A stretch of 58,778 nucleotides of DNA from a virus: IMG/VR virus record IMGVR_UViG_3300028025_003040, positions 1 to 58,778 of that record; one strand, 5' to 3'. The notes beneath the pieces were generated by a model, which worked only from the letters and a program-made list of their open reading frames with translations, had not been told where the DNA came from and did not search any database. A program made the position numbers and the translations under genes. This document shows positions 1 through 6,331 of this stretch, one piece after another (position 1 is the stretch's first letter; every line of letters begins with the position of its first letter).

Positions 1-1
1 T

Positions 2-91
2 AAGCCCGAAGAAATCTTAGCGGTAATCGCTGAACTAAATAAACTCGGTAAGGGTTTCACTTATAACATTAGAGAAGTAGAGGTAAAGTAA
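2..91 (+). CDS. C-terminal fragment of a small unknown protein
   Basis: An open frame enters from the left edge and ends at TAA 89-91, giving 29 residues (KPEEILAVIAEL... VEVK). The next gene's ATG overlaps the stop as TAATG, the coupling style of this whole arm. The PEEIL motif recurs in the gene at 980-1102, so the two may be related. No function can be assigned. Confidence 0.6.
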   Translation, partial: KPEEILAVIAELNKLGKGFTYNIREVEVK

Positions 92-258
92 TGATGACTA
101 AATGGGATACTATCCAAGCAGATGTATCAGATGCCTATGTGTATCTAGATGAAGAAGAGATGTATAACAAGGCTCTAGAAGAGGGCTTAGATTTTGGCTC
201 TGATGAATACGATGAAGATGAACTATCTAAATCACTTACACTAGATTGGGATAACTAA
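91..258 (+). CDS. small acidic hypothetical protein
   Basis: 55-residue frame starting MMTKWDTIQADVSD and rich in Asp/Glu (a DEYDEDEL stretch near the C-terminus). Start and stop are both embedded in the TAATG-coupled run of small genes. No transmembrane segment or cysteine motif is visible. Function unknown. Confidence 0.6.
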   Translation: MMTKWDTIQADVSDAYVYLDEEEMYNKALEEGLDFGSDEYDEDELSKSLTLDWDN

Positions 259-260
259 TA

Positions 261-416
261 ATGATTAGCGACGGATTAGAATTACTACTAAGCGAATATG
301 GATTAGAGTTAGATAGTTTCTTAGGGGCTATCTATCTACCATGGCACACTATCGCTATCACCGCCCTACTAATAACCGCTTATAAGATTTATAAGAGAAA
401 GAAGATAACTAAATGA
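261..416 (+). CDS. small single-pass membrane protein
   Basis: 51 residues. The N-terminal half is acidic (SDGLELLLSEYGLELD). It is followed by a hydrophobic segment at about residues 23-44 (LPWHTIAITALLITAYKIY) and a very basic tail (KRKKITK), so a single membrane span with the tail in the cytoplasm is likely. It overlaps the next gene by ATGA. Role unknown. Confidence 0.6.
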   Translation: MISDGLELLLSEYGLELDSFLGAIYLPWHTIAITALLITAYKIYKRKKITK

Positions 417-523
417 ATAGACTACTAACTACTATCGTGCAACTAGCCTTAGCAGTACCCGCCTACTATTGTGTGCGCTACATGATCGCAGACATGAAAG
501 AGATGTGGCGAGAAACACACTAG
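413..523 (+). CDS. very small hydrophobic protein
   Basis: 36 residues (MNRLLTTIVQLALAVPAYY...). A hydrophobic N-terminal half is followed by charged residues, consistent with a tiny membrane protein. It is coupled to the preceding membrane gene through an ATGA overlap, so the two may be made together. After its stop the first composite regulatory region begins. Confidence 0.55.
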   Translation: MNRLLTTIVQLALAVPAYYCVRYMIADMKEMWRETH

Positions 524-570
524 GATAACGGCGTGTCGCCTTGACAAAGGCGGTGGCTGCCCCTAATCTT

Positions 571-618
571 TTGCGGGGTCGGGCGTGTCGTTACGTGATT
601 GTTATAAATTACCCTGGA
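571..618 (+). promoter_or_regulatory. composite intergenic module A (hairpin plus TTACG-N16-CCCTGGA)
   Basis: The gap at 524-776 holds CTTGACAA (540), a CCCC...GGGG hairpin, then TTACG at 591 and CCCTGGA at 612. The stretch 571-595 is repeated exactly at 1902-1926. The octamer GCGTGTCG also recurs within the gap (about 532, 583 and 627). One of nine such modules in this window. Function unknown. Confidence 0.6.
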
Positions 619-725
619 TTTTACGGCGTGTCGATTTGACAGACAAATCGGACATTTTGGTGTGATGTGATTCACATGACTTGAGCGTCTCATATCGTGG
701 AATTACTGGCTAGTAGGTAGAAAAT

Positions 726-747
726 TGTCGGTGGCTTAGGCTATAAT
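726..747 (+). promoter_or_regulatory. TGTCRG-type promoter
   Basis: TGTCGGTGGC at 726 and TATAAT at 742, the fixed 16-nt register shared by this family. It precedes the leader motif AACGAAAGG and the ATG at 777. Confidence 0.75.
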
Positions 748-776
748 AGCGGTATAACGAAAGGAAGTGGCTAACA

Positions 777-977
777 ATGGCTAACTTATACACAATAGAA
801 AACTTGCTAATCGGCAAGACTTACAACTCAAAAACTTTGCGTGGAGAAATTATCTCAGCAGAAAAACACCCGAAGGCAATTTGGTATGGAGAAAATACCG
901 AAGCCTATTTGGTAGAAATCAACGCTGGAACTTTCCGCAATAAATTCCGCACAATAGCGGTGAAGGTTGGTGAGTAA
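777..977 (+). CDS. hypothetical protein, first gene after a TGTCRG promoter
   Basis: 66 residues (MANLYTIENLLIGKTYNSKTL...), no cysteine motif or membrane segment. The start is supported by the AACGAAAGG ribosome site about 10 nt upstream and the TGTCRG promoter before it. The C-terminal half alternates beta-type residues (YLVEINAG, RTIAVKVGE), suggesting a small beta domain. It couples to the next gene near TAATG. Function unknown. Confidence 0.7.
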   Translation: MANLYTIENLLIGKTYNSKTLRGEIISAEKHPKAIWYGENTEAYLVEINAGTFRNKFRTIAVKVGE

Positions 978-979
978 TA

Positions 980-1102
980 ATGGGATACATTGAAATTTTT
1001 AGAGTAAATGAAGAAGGTGCTGGCTGGGTAGATTTATCCGAAGCCACACCCGAAGAAATCTTAGATTTAGAAATCGGACTATTTCAGGAAGGTGCTATCT
1101 AA
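980..1102 (+). CDS. small hypothetical protein with a TPEEIL motif
   Basis: 40 residues (MGYIEIFRVNEEGAGW...). The TPEEILDLEIGLF segment resembles the PEEIL stretch of the truncated gene at the left edge. The stop overlaps the next start as TAATG. Function unknown. Confidence 0.6.
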   Translation: MGYIEIFRVNEEGAGWVDLSEATPEEILDLEIGLFQEGAI

Positions 1103-1227
1103 TGAATTTAGAAGAATTTAAAAAAAGCGTTATCGCTCAGCGTGAAGCAAGCAAGGCGCAGGCCTTGTCGGTGCTATCTGCTACAATTACAACTCAAACA
1201 AACGAAGGGGAAAACCTAAATGGCTAA
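1102..1227 (+). CDS. small hypothetical protein carrying an internal promoter
   Basis: 41 residues (MNLEEFKKSVIAQREASK...). The N-terminal half is probably helical. The codons of the C-terminal half also contain a TGTCRG promoter (1166-1187) and an AACGAAGGGG ribosome site for the next gene, so this segment is constrained by two functions at once. It overlaps the next gene by 8 nt. Confidence 0.55.
   Translation: MNLEEFKKSVIAQREASKAQALSVLSATITTQTNEGENLNG
1166..1187 (+). promoter_or_regulatory. TGTCRG-type promoter inside a gene
   Basis: TGTCGGTGCT at 1166 and TACAAT at 1182 (16-nt register), inside the 1102-1227 gene. It serves the gene at 1220 through an AACGAAGGGG leader. Confidence 0.6.
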
Positions 1228-1384
1228 AGTAAAAGAATACATAGAAATTATCGCAGCGAATTGCGATGAATGCGGTGGCGCAGGATTTTTATTCTGGGGC
1301 AACGAAAAAAACTTTGATGTAGAGCCTTGCGCTTGCGTAGATGAAATTGCAGATGAACTAACAGTAGATTGGGTAAATGACTAA
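1220..1384 (+). CDS. small zinc-ribbon-like protein
   Basis: 54 residues. Cysteines are arranged as CDECGG at about residues 15-20 and CAC near residue 40, so a small zinc-binding knuckle is likely. It ends in an acidic helix. The start is supported by an AACGAAGGGG site and an internal TGTCRG promoter. It is one of many small Cys-rich proteins in the window. DNA, RNA or protein binding is possible but not shown. Confidence 0.65.
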   Translation: MAKVKEYIEIIAANCDECGGAGFLFWGNEKNFDVEPCACVDEIADELTVDWVND

Positions 1385-1587
1385 TGTATAAACTAACTAT
1401 TGCTTATGACGGAAATGCGCCACTAATAACTGAAACTTATTCAGACGCATTAACCGCCGTTCATTCTTTTGATAAATGCTCAGACTTTGGCGACGCTAAA
1501 GAATACGCAACTTATAATTTGTCAGAGCCTAATGGTAAAATGCACACTAAGAACTTCTACCGAAATGGAAAGGTATCACAAAAATGA
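1384..1587 (+). CDS. hypothetical protein
   Basis: 67 residues (MYKLTIAYDGNAPLITETYSD...), read after a TAATG overlap. The pattern looks like a short alpha/beta protein (KLTIAYDG strand, then a DALTAVHSF helix). A TGTCRG promoter (1520-1541) lies inside its 3' half and would serve the following gene. Function unknown. Confidence 0.65.
   Translation: MYKLTIAYDGNAPLITETYSDALTAVHSFDKCSDFGDAKEYATYNLSEPNGKMHTKNFYRNGKVSQK
1520..1541 (+). promoter_or_regulatory. TGTCRG-type promoter inside a gene
   Basis: TGTCAGAGCC at 1520 and TAAAAT at 1536 (16-nt register), within the 1384-1587 gene. It is positioned to transcribe the gene starting at 1584, whose leader reads GGAAAGG. Confidence 0.5.
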
Positions 1588-1775
1588 TGACACGAAAAGA
1601 TTATATCGCAACCGCAGAAATTCTAAACTATGTTAGCAATAAAACGCACCCCGCTGTTTTTTCTAAAATGGTAAATGATTTTGCGGAAATGTTTGCAAAA
1701 GATAATGAGCGATTTGATGTAAAAAGATTTCACGAAGCGAGTGGGTACAATGTTCCTAACTTCTCTTCAAGATAA
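1584..1775 (+). CDS. conserved actinophage-type small protein (MTRKDYIA family)
   Basis: 63 residues beginning MMTRKDYIATAEIL with a second ATG at 1587. The segment FAEMFAKDNERFDVKRF followed by a short Gly-containing end matches, from memory, a very common small protein of actinophages. No biochemical role is known to me. It overlaps the previous gene by ATGA and the next by 26 nt. Confidence 0.75.
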   Translation: MMTRKDYIATAEILNYVSNKTHPAVFSKMVNDFAEMFAKDNERFDVKRFHEASGYNVPNFSSR

Positions 1776-1881
1776 AGTAAAACGCATTCAGGAATTGCGT
1801 CGCAGTAATGCGGCGCAACCTGTTCGCAATAAAAAAAAATACACACGCAAGATCAAACATAAAAATAAACTTGACAATTAG
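1750..1881 (+). CDS. small very basic protein
   Basis: 43 residues (MFLTSLQDKVKRIQELRR...), ending in a Lys/Arg-rich stretch (NKKKYTRKIKHKNK), so nucleic-acid binding is plausible. It overlaps the upstream gene and is the last gene before composite module B. Real status is less certain because of the overlap and lack of a clear ribosome site. Confidence 0.5.
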   Translation: MFLTSLQDKVKRIQELRRSNAAQPVRNKKKYTRKIKHKNKLDN

Positions 1882-1901
1882 CGCAGCTGGCCCGCAATAC
1901 G

Positions 1902-1950
1902 TTGCGGGGTCGGGCGTGTCGTTACGGGTGTGATCAAAAACACCCTGGAA
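1902..1950 (+). promoter_or_regulatory. composite intergenic module B
   Basis: CTTGACAA (1870), hairpin CCCGCAA...TTGCGGG (1891-1908), the copy of the 571-595 repeat (1902-1926), TTACG at 1922 and CCCTGGAA at 1943. Here GGGTGT and ACACCC between the boxes can also pair. A TGTCRG promoter follows 30 nt later. Confidence 0.6.
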
Positions 1951-1972
1951 ATTTTGGGCGTGTTGCAAAAAA

Positions 1973-1994
1973 TGTCAGTGGCCTGTGGTATTAT
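1973..1994 (+). promoter_or_regulatory. TGTCRG-type promoter
   Basis: TGTCAGTGGC at 1973 and TATTAT at 1989. It is followed by AAACGAAAGG and the ATG at 2024. Confidence 0.7.
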
Positions 1995-2023
1995 TCCATT
2001 ATCAACAAACGAAAGGTCAACTC

Positions 2024-2179
2024 ATGAACGATATCAACTCATGCTACTGTACTAACTACTCTATCTGCACAATTTGTGCACGAGGCTATTCTAGCGAAGG
2101 AATGGCCGTGTATGATCGTGATCTAGCGCAAGACTGGGCCATGTCAAGAATGGCCGATGCAGAAATGGGGGATTTATAA
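2024..2179 (+). CDS. small cysteine-rich hypothetical protein
   Basis: 51 residues. The N-terminus has four cysteines (SCYCTNYSICTICARGYSSE), which could form a zinc site, followed by an acidic Met-rich helix. I chose the ATG at 2024 because AACGAAAGG lies about 7 nt upstream; the upstream GTG falls within the promoter spacer. The stop overlaps the next ATG. Confidence 0.65.
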   Translation: MNDINSCYCTNYSICTICARGYSSEGMAVYDRDLAQDWAMSRMADAEMGDL

Positions 2180-2283
2180 TGTCAGACCGTCCTGTTATAA
2201 TAAACTGTTCCATATGCGATACGCCTACCGAGGGCCTATGGTTTAGTATTGGCGATGTGATAACCTGTGAGGAGTGTTGGTAA
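2179..2283 (+). CDS. 34-residue zinc-ribbon protein overlapping a promoter
   Basis: MSDRPVIINCSICDTP... ends with CEECW, giving a CxxC-x(n)-CxxC zinc-ribbon layout. It is joined by TAATG overlaps on both sides. Its first codons are also a TGTCRG promoter: TGTCAG begins inside the start codon. Function unknown; it could be a tiny regulator. Confidence 0.6.
   Translation: MSDRPVIINCSICDTPTEGLWFSIGDVITCEECW
2180..2201 (+). promoter_or_regulatory. TGTCRG-type promoter overlapping a start codon
   Basis: TGTCAGACCG at 2180 and TATAAT at 2196, coincident with the first codons of the 34-residue gene. It would raise transcription of the GP88-like gene at 2283. Confidence 0.6.
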
Positions 2284-3002
2284 TGAAATTAAAACGTTCT
2301 AACGATAGAAAGGTGGCTAACCTTGTCACAAAAAATGGAAAGCAAGCAGCAATTGCAAACACGTTCGGATTACCCGCAGGAAAAGACTTTTCATGTCCTG
2401 GTGCTACGTCTATCTGTGAGACTGTTTGCTACGCTGGGAAACTTGAAAAACTATTCAAGGGAGTAAAGACTAATCTCCTGCACAATTGGGAATTACTACG
2501 CAATGCAGATATGGATAGCATGCTGCTATTGCTTGATGAAATGATTGTTGAATTCGTCAATGATTGCAATAAGAAAGACGCTCCTAAGTTATTCCGTATC
2601 CACTGGGACGGAGATTTCTTCAATGATACTTATACATATGCCTGGAAGACTGTTATCTCTAATCATCCCGATGTTCAATTTTGGGTTTATACACGTGTAA
2701 AGTCTGCAGCGCTTATTCTTAAGGATGTTACTAATCTTTCACTGTACTATTCCACCGACGATGAGAATAAGGAAATTGGCCACGAGTTAAAGAAGAATTC
2801 TGGTATCCGCCTTGCTTATCTAGGAAAGACATTCGCCTTAACCGAAAGCACAATGAAAGAGTTAACGGGGAGGCCTGGCGCTAAGTGTCCTGAAAATATG
2901 AAATCTATTCCACTAATTAGCAATGCAGGCTCCGCATGCGTATCATGCGGCTTATGTGTCTACGGTAAAGCAGACATTCGATTTAGCGCAACTAAAAAAT
3001 AA
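2283..3002 (+). CDS. GP88-family protein (gene product 88)
   Basis: 239 residues resembling the phage GP88 family. It shows an N-terminal cysteine cluster (FSCPGATSICETVCYAGK, about residues 36-53), a central FRIHWDGDFF segment with WVYTR, and a C-terminal CVSCGLC motif. The cysteine clusters suggest a metal or Fe-S site; the reaction is not known to me. The start is the TAATG-overlapping ATG rather than the GTG 9 nt earlier, with GAGGAG upstream. It is the longest gene in this part of the arm and has its own intragenic promoter upstream. Confidence 0.85.
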   Translation: MKLKRSNDRKVANLVTKNGKQAAIANTFGLPAGKDFSCPGATSICETVCYAGKLEKLFKGVKTNLLHNWELLRNADMDSMLLLLDEMIVEFVNDCNKKDAPKLFRIHWDGDFFNDTYTYAWKTVISNHPDVQFWVYTRVKSAALILKDVTNLSLYYSTDDENKEIGHELKKNSGIRLAYLGKTFALTESTMKELTGRPGAKCPENMKSIPLISNAGSACVSCGLCVYGKADIRFSATKK

Positions 3003-3011
3003 GGAGACAAA

Positions 3012-3146
3012 ATGCAAAATCCATTCTATACAATGCCCCTTGGTTACATGAATGCATTAATAGCTAGCGTGACTGGCGATGAAGAATCTTCTAAGCTGGC
3101 TAAAGAATATTTAGCAGATGTTGATCCCGACACTTGGTCCGATTAG
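3012..3146 (+). CDS. small hypothetical protein
   Basis: 44 residues (MQNPFYTMPLGYMNALIAS...). An AAGGAGACAA ribosome site directly after the GP88 stop supports the start. The C-terminal half is acidic (DVDPDTWSD). It is the last gene before composite module C. Function unknown. Confidence 0.65.
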   Translation: MQNPFYTMPLGYMNALIASVTGDEESSKLAKEYLADVDPDTWSD

Positions 3147-3183
3147 CTTGACAAACTAGATCAAAGCCCGCAACGTTGCGGGG

Positions 3184-3223
3184 TTATCCACAGTTTTACG
3201 AGAGTTATCCACAACCCCTGAAA
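3184..3223 (+). promoter_or_regulatory. composite module C with two DnaA boxes
   Basis: CTTGACAA (3149), the palindrome CCCGCAACGTTGCGGG (3168-3183), DnaA-box sequence TTATCCACA at 3184-3192 and again at 3205-3213 (21 bp, about two helical turns apart), TTACG at 3196 and CCCTGAAA at 3216. The TGTCRG promoter follows at 3274. Confidence 0.65.
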
Positions 3224-3273
3224 ATGTGAGGTTAATCACAAAAGCTGCGACACGCCGAGAATGGATTAGGTAA

Positions 3274-3295
3274 TGTCGGTGGCTTAGTGTAAAAT
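3274..3295 (+). promoter_or_regulatory. TGTCRG-type promoter
   Basis: TGTCGGTGGC at 3274 and TAAAAT at 3290. It is followed by AAACGAAAGG and the ATG at 3325. Confidence 0.7.
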
Positions 3296-3324
3296 ACCAT
3301 TATCAACCAAACGAAAGGCAACAA

Positions 3325-3531
3325 ATGAAAATCATCAGCCACTCTCTAAACTTCGTTACTGAAATTGACGAAACAAATCCAACTGCACAACGCTTACTTG
3401 CGTTACCTGAAAAGGAACAAATCCTTATGCTAGAAGGAATGTTAAAGTCTATCTTGCTTCCTAAGATTACTCCAGTTATCGACGAAGTAAATGAAGGTGG
3501 CTCTTGGGCTATTCTAAAGGTGGTGAAGTAA
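3325..3531 (+). CDS. hypothetical protein
   Basis: 68 residues (MKIISHSLNFVTEIDETNPT...). The middle is predicted helical (AQRLLALPEKEQILMLEGML) and the C-terminus is beta-like (SWAILKVVK). A strong AAACGAAAGGCAACAAATG leader supports the start. The stop overlaps the next ATG at 3531. Function unknown. Confidence 0.7.
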   Translation: MKIISHSLNFVTEIDETNPTAQRLLALPEKEQILMLEGMLKSILLPKITPVIDEVNEGGSWAILKVVK

Positions 3532-3806
3532 TGTTATCAACTGCAACTGCGTTGCTAGACGCAACTAAAGACTCTATGTTCGATGAGGATATCATGGGGC
3601 TTGCGGGTGAACTACACACTCGCAGAAATGAACTTAGCGATGAAATTTTTGCTAAGTACCTATTTATGTATTCATCTGCCCTATCTGCTAAAGTAGCCGA
3701 TAGCATAACTAAGGTATTGCTAACTGAGCAAGAAATGTCAGACCTATGCGCTACAATAGACGAAATGGAAAACCTATCCGAAACTATCCTAGAGGAGAAC
3801 GAGTAA
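3531..3806 (+). CDS. helical hypothetical protein
   Basis: 91 residues starting MLSTATALLDATKDSMF at the TAATG overlap. It is predicted mostly helical, with an acidic C-terminus (IDEMENLSETILEENE). A TGTCRG promoter (3736-3757) is embedded in its 3' end. Function unknown. Confidence 0.65.
   Translation: MLSTATALLDATKDSMFDEDIMGLAGELHTRRNELSDEIFAKYLFMYSSALSAKVADSITKVLLTEQEMSDLCATIDEMENLSETILEENE
3736..3757 (+). promoter_or_regulatory. TGTCRG-type promoter inside a gene
   Basis: TGTCAGACCT at 3736 and TACAAT at 3752, within the 3531-3806 gene. It would serve the gene at 3806. Confidence 0.55.
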
Positions 3807-4072
3807 TGGGATTAAACACAGCAATAGACTTGGCAGAGAGTTTTGACCTAGACCAATCTATTTTAATTCATCTACAAAGTAATCACTATCCACCCGTACC
3901 CGCATCAATGGTACAACCATGTATCGATGCTATCGATGCCTACTACGATGAGGACTATGATAAATTGATCAAACTGCCTGAGCCAGTATTGTGGAAAGGT
4001 AGAGACGAAGCACCCGCTTCCGCTATCATAGAGGCTCATCACCTAGACGCTTGGCTTCCTGAGTCTTACTGA
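3806..4072 (+). CDS. acidic hypothetical protein
   Basis: 88 residues starting MGLNTAIDLAESFDLDQSI at the TAATG overlap. It has a Pro-rich centre (NHYPPVPASMVQP), an acidic segment (YYDEDYDKL) and a His-containing end. It is followed directly by a strong terminator hairpin, so it closes this transcription unit. Function unknown. Confidence 0.65.
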   Translation: MGLNTAIDLAESFDLDQSILIHLQSNHYPPVPASMVQPCIDAIDAYYDEDYDKLIKLPEPVLWKGRDEAPASAIIEAHHLDAWLPESY

Positions 4073-4080
4073 CGGGTAAG

Positions 4081-4106
4081 GGGGGTGTGGTACAAATCAC
4101 ACCCCC
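4081..4106 (+). terminator. hairpin terminator
   Basis: GGGGGTGTG paired with CACACCCCC across a 9-nt loop, 8 nt after the stop at 4072. The T-tract is weak. A new TGTCRG promoter starts 14 nt later. Confidence 0.7.
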
Positions 4107-4119
4107 ATAAACTACTAAT

Positions 4120-4141
4120 TGTCGGTGGTATCCGCTATAAT
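4120..4141 (+). promoter_or_regulatory. TGTCRG-type promoter
   Basis: TGTCGGTGGT at 4120 and TATAAT at 4136. It is followed by AAACGAAAGG and the ATG at 4170. Confidence 0.75.
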
Positions 4142-4169
4142 ACTACCAACACCAAACGAAAGGAAACAA

Positions 4170-4316
4170 ATGCTAGAAATCGGACAGACCTTCACAACAA
4201 CACAGACAGGTATCACAGGTATTATCAAAGCCGTTGATAATCACCCAAGCGGTGTAAATCGTGTGCTACTAGATGTCAATGGCACAGAACGCTGGACAAG
4301 CGTATCTGCTGAATAA
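4170..4316 (+). CDS. small beta-rich hypothetical protein
   Basis: 48 residues (MLEIGQTFTTTQTGITGIIKAVDN...), with strands alternating around Gly turns, like a small SH3/KOW-like barrel; that is only a shape impression. The start is set by AACGAAAGGAAACAAATG; the earlier GTG lies in the promoter. A pseudoknot RNA follows the stop. Confidence 0.65.
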   Translation: MLEIGQTFTTTQTGITGIIKAVDNHPSGVNRVLLDVNGTERWTSVSAE

Positions 4317-4331
4317 TTCCTAATCGGGAAA

Positions 4332-4360
4332 TGTCCTGAGCATGACAACTAAAACTGCTC
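4332..4360 (+). ncRNA. H-type RNA pseudoknot, copy 1 (leader of the 4389 gene)
   Basis: Stem 1 TGTC (4332-4335) pairs with GACA (4344-4347). L1 is CT. Stem 2 GAGCA (4338-4342) pairs with TGCTC (4356-4360). Loop 3 ends in AAAAC. It has the same layout and invariant parts as copies at 6332-6359 and on the minus strand at 26486-26512, while stem 1 differs in sequence in each. It lies 14 nt before the AACGAAAGG ribosome site. Confidence 0.7.
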
Positions 4361-4388
4361 AACCCACAAACCCAACGAAAGGAATACC

Positions 4389-4805
4389 ATGTCAAGACAA
4401 ATCACAGTAAAGGTAGCAACAGCAAAAGTAATCAAGGCACTAGAGGCTCGTCTAGCAACGCTAGAAAAAGATTACTCATCACAAGAAGCAAACGAAGCCA
4501 AGTATCAAAAAGCCCGTGAAAAGTGGCAGAAAGAAATTGGTAAATGGGCTATTGAGAACTTCTCAAAGGCTGAAAATATCAGAACAAATTATCGTCAATG
4601 GAACAACACTCTTAATGTTGATTTTGACATCATCACAAAGGAAAGCAATTTCCCTACTGAACCTGAAAAAGACTACGAGCAAATCCATCAGCACACTTAT
4701 CGTGAGATGAAAGAGGACATCACAAATGCCCTAACAATTCTCAAAATGACAGATGAGGAAACAGTAAATGCTTCCACAATGAAGCAGATTGCTAAGTATC
4801 TCTAA
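4389..4805 (+). CDS. coiled-coil hypothetical protein
   Basis: 138 residues. The N-terminal half is strongly charged and helical (about residues 10-55, KVIKALEARLATLEKDYSSQ onward), likely a coiled coil. The second half contains NTLNVDFDIIT and a C-terminal helix. The start follows CAACGAAAGGAATACC. It is transcribed behind pseudoknot copy 1 and closed by a terminator. Function unknown. Confidence 0.7.
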   Translation: MSRQITVKVATAKVIKALEARLATLEKDYSSQEANEAKYQKAREKWQKEIGKWAIENFSKAENIRTNYRQWNNTLNVDFDIITKESNFPTEPEKDYEQIHQHTYREMKEDITNALTILKMTDEETVNASTMKQIAKYL

Positions 4806-4814
4806 CTGATGGCA

Positions 4815-4839
4815 GGGGGCTAGACAAAATCTAGCCCCC
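4815..4839 (+). terminator. hairpin terminator
   Basis: GGGGGCTAGA paired with TCTAGCCCCC around a 5-nt loop, ten bases after the stop at 4805. A TACAAT hexamer (4845-4850) follows as a possible -10 for the next gene, with no TGTCRG box in register. Confidence 0.8.
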
Positions 4840-4878
4840 AATGCTACAATAGTTATCCCTACTAACAAAGGAAACAAA

Positions 4879-5103
4879 ATGCGTAATCGCTTTAGAATTG
4901 AAATCTATGACGCAAACAAAGCAAATGATTTAACAATGTACTCAGAGCAAGGCGTAGACAAAGAGTATCTAACTGAATTAGTATTCTCTAACCTCCGCCG
5001 TTTTAATGGTAAAGTTCGTGCCTATGTTTATGATAGCGTAAAGAAAAAGAAAATCACCGCAATGTTTCTTAATGAAGAAACAGTTGCTTCCTTAAATAAA
5101 TAA
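4879..5103 (+). CDS. basic hypothetical protein
   Basis: 74 residues (MRNRFRIEIYDANKANDLT...), a probable alpha/beta fold with beta strands RFRIEIYD and KVRAYVYD and many lysines. The ribosome site is AAAGGAAAC. It forms a single-gene unit between two terminator hairpins. Function unknown. Confidence 0.7.
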   Translation: MRNRFRIEIYDANKANDLTMYSEQGVDKEYLTELVFSNLRRFNGKVRAYVYDSVKKKKITAMFLNEETVASLNK

Positions 5104-5109
5104 GAGCTT

Positions 5110-5131
5110 GGGGCGGGATCAAACTCGCCCC
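5110..5131 (+). terminator. hairpin terminator
   Basis: GGGGCG and CGCCCC arms flank GGATCAAACT, immediately after the stop at 5103. Confidence 0.65.
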
Positions 5132-5174
5132 ATTTCCCAAATGTCCGTTTTGTCTGCCCCCATTCGTTGAGGGG

Positions 5175-5214
5175 TTTTCCACATGTTTACGACAAGCTGT
5201 GGATAACCCTGAAA
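5175..5214 (+). promoter_or_regulatory. composite module D with two DnaA-box-like sites
   Basis: CCCCCATTCGTTGAGGGG hairpin, TTTTCCACA (5175-5183, one mismatch to a DnaA box), TTACG at 5187, inverted perfect box TGTGGATAA (5198-5206) and CCCTGAAA at 5207. The TGTCRG promoter follows at 5272. Confidence 0.6.
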
Positions 5215-5271
5215 ATTTGTGAGATTGATCACATGACGCAATTCGGACAAATGACTCCTTAGACTAGTAAA

Positions 5272-5293
5272 TGTCAGACCCCTATGTTATACT
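5272..5293 (+). promoter_or_regulatory. TGTCRG-type promoter
   Basis: TGTCAGACCC at 5272 and TATACT at 5288. It is followed by ACCGAAAGGAAATC and the ATG at 5321. Confidence 0.7.
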
Positions 5294-5320
5294 AATCAAA
5301 CAATCAACCGAAAGGAAATC

Positions 5321-6325
5321 ATGGCTCACAATCTCGAAACCGAAAACGGCGAAGTTGCATTTGCTCTTCGTGGCGCACCTGCTTGGCATAACCTTGCCAA
5401 TCGTATCTTCAATCAAGATGAAGAAGTTACAACACAAACAATGCTTGATGAAGCAAAACTATCCAACTGGAATGTTCGCTTATCTCCATTGACCGACCAC
5501 ATTTCAGAATCTTGGAATGATGTATCAAATGCATCTCTTGTCATTCGTGACAACCCATTCAATAAGGGAATCGATGTTCTTGCAACTGTTGGCAAACGTT
5601 ACAAGCCTGTGCAGAATGAAGAACTATTTGCATTCGCTGATGCAATTCACGATGCCAATGCTGATTGCCGTTGGGAATCTGCGGGTTCTCTTAAGAAAGG
5701 CAAAGTTGTATTTGGTACTGTAGATATTCCTCGCACAATGGTTCTTGACCCACAAGGCGCCAATGACCAAACAAAGTTATATCTAATCGTATGGACATCA
5801 CACGATGGTTCTGTTGCCGTTCAAGCAGCGGTTACACCTGTTCGTGTTGTATGTCAAAACACGCTAAACCTTGCAATGAAGAATGCTAAGCAATCTTTCA
5901 AGATTCGCCACACGCAATCTGTTGAAGGTCGCATTCAAGTTGCTCGTGAAACTCTTGGGCTTGCTCTTGGTTATTTCGATGAATTCGAAGTTCAAGCAAA
6001 GGCTCTTTATTCACAAGCAATTACCGATGCTGAATTCTCTAAGTTAATTCAGACAATCTATCCTAAGCCTGAAAAAGATGCTAAGGGTGCATTGAAGAAG
6101 TGGGAAAATAAAGTTGTTCTAATTGACGACCTTTATCATAACTCACCAACCAATGCGACAATCAAGGGAACAAAGTGGGGTGCATTCAATGCACTAACTG
6201 AGCGCCTTGATTACTACCGCTCTGGTCGTGGTAATTCAGAATCCCTAATGGCGGGTGCAAGTGGTTTTGACCCAATCTTAACCGCAGAAAAAAATAAGTT
6301 GTATCGAATGGTTGCAACTTTCTAA
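5321..6325 (+). CDS. DUF932 / phage-plasmid-like protein (TIGR03299 type)
   Basis: 334 residues, the largest gene of this arm. Features typical of DUF932 proteins are the start MAHNLETENGEVAFALRGA, PAWHNLA, TVGKRYKPVQNEELF (about residue 90) and PVRVVCQNTLNLAM (about residue 178). This family is frequent on phages and plasmids; its biochemical role is unresolved to my knowledge. Length fits the family. The start is supported by the CGAAAGG site. Pseudoknot copy 2 and tRNA-Asp lie directly downstream, probably in the same transcript. Confidence 0.88.
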   Translation: MAHNLETENGEVAFALRGAPAWHNLANRIFNQDEEVTTQTMLDEAKLSNWNVRLSPLTDHISESWNDVSNASLVIRDNPFNKGIDVLATVGKRYKPVQNEELFAFADAIHDANADCRWESAGSLKKGKVVFGTVDIPRTMVLDPQGANDQTKLYLIVWTSHDGSVAVQAAVTPVRVVCQNTLNLAMKNAKQSFKIRHTQSVEGRIQVARETLGLALGYFDEFEVQAKALYSQAITDAEFSKLIQTIYPKPEKDAKGALKKWENKVVLIDDLYHNSPTNATIKGTKWGAFNALTERLDYYRSGRGNSESLMAGASGFDPILTAEKNKLYRMVATF

Positions 6326-6331
6326 ATAATA

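Noticed and set aside
2274-2282. GTG start for the GP88-like gene
   Set aside because: The TAATG overlap at 2283 with GAGGAG upstream fits the arm's coupling pattern better.
4332-4360. preQ1 riboswitch
   Set aside because: Only the H-type topology is similar; the stem 2, loop and conserved bases do not match preQ1-I, and no queuosine or transport gene follows.
5271-5492. Frame starting inside the TGTCRG promoter (MSDP...)
   Set aside because: It starts in promoter DNA and runs out of frame over the well-supported DUF932 gene.
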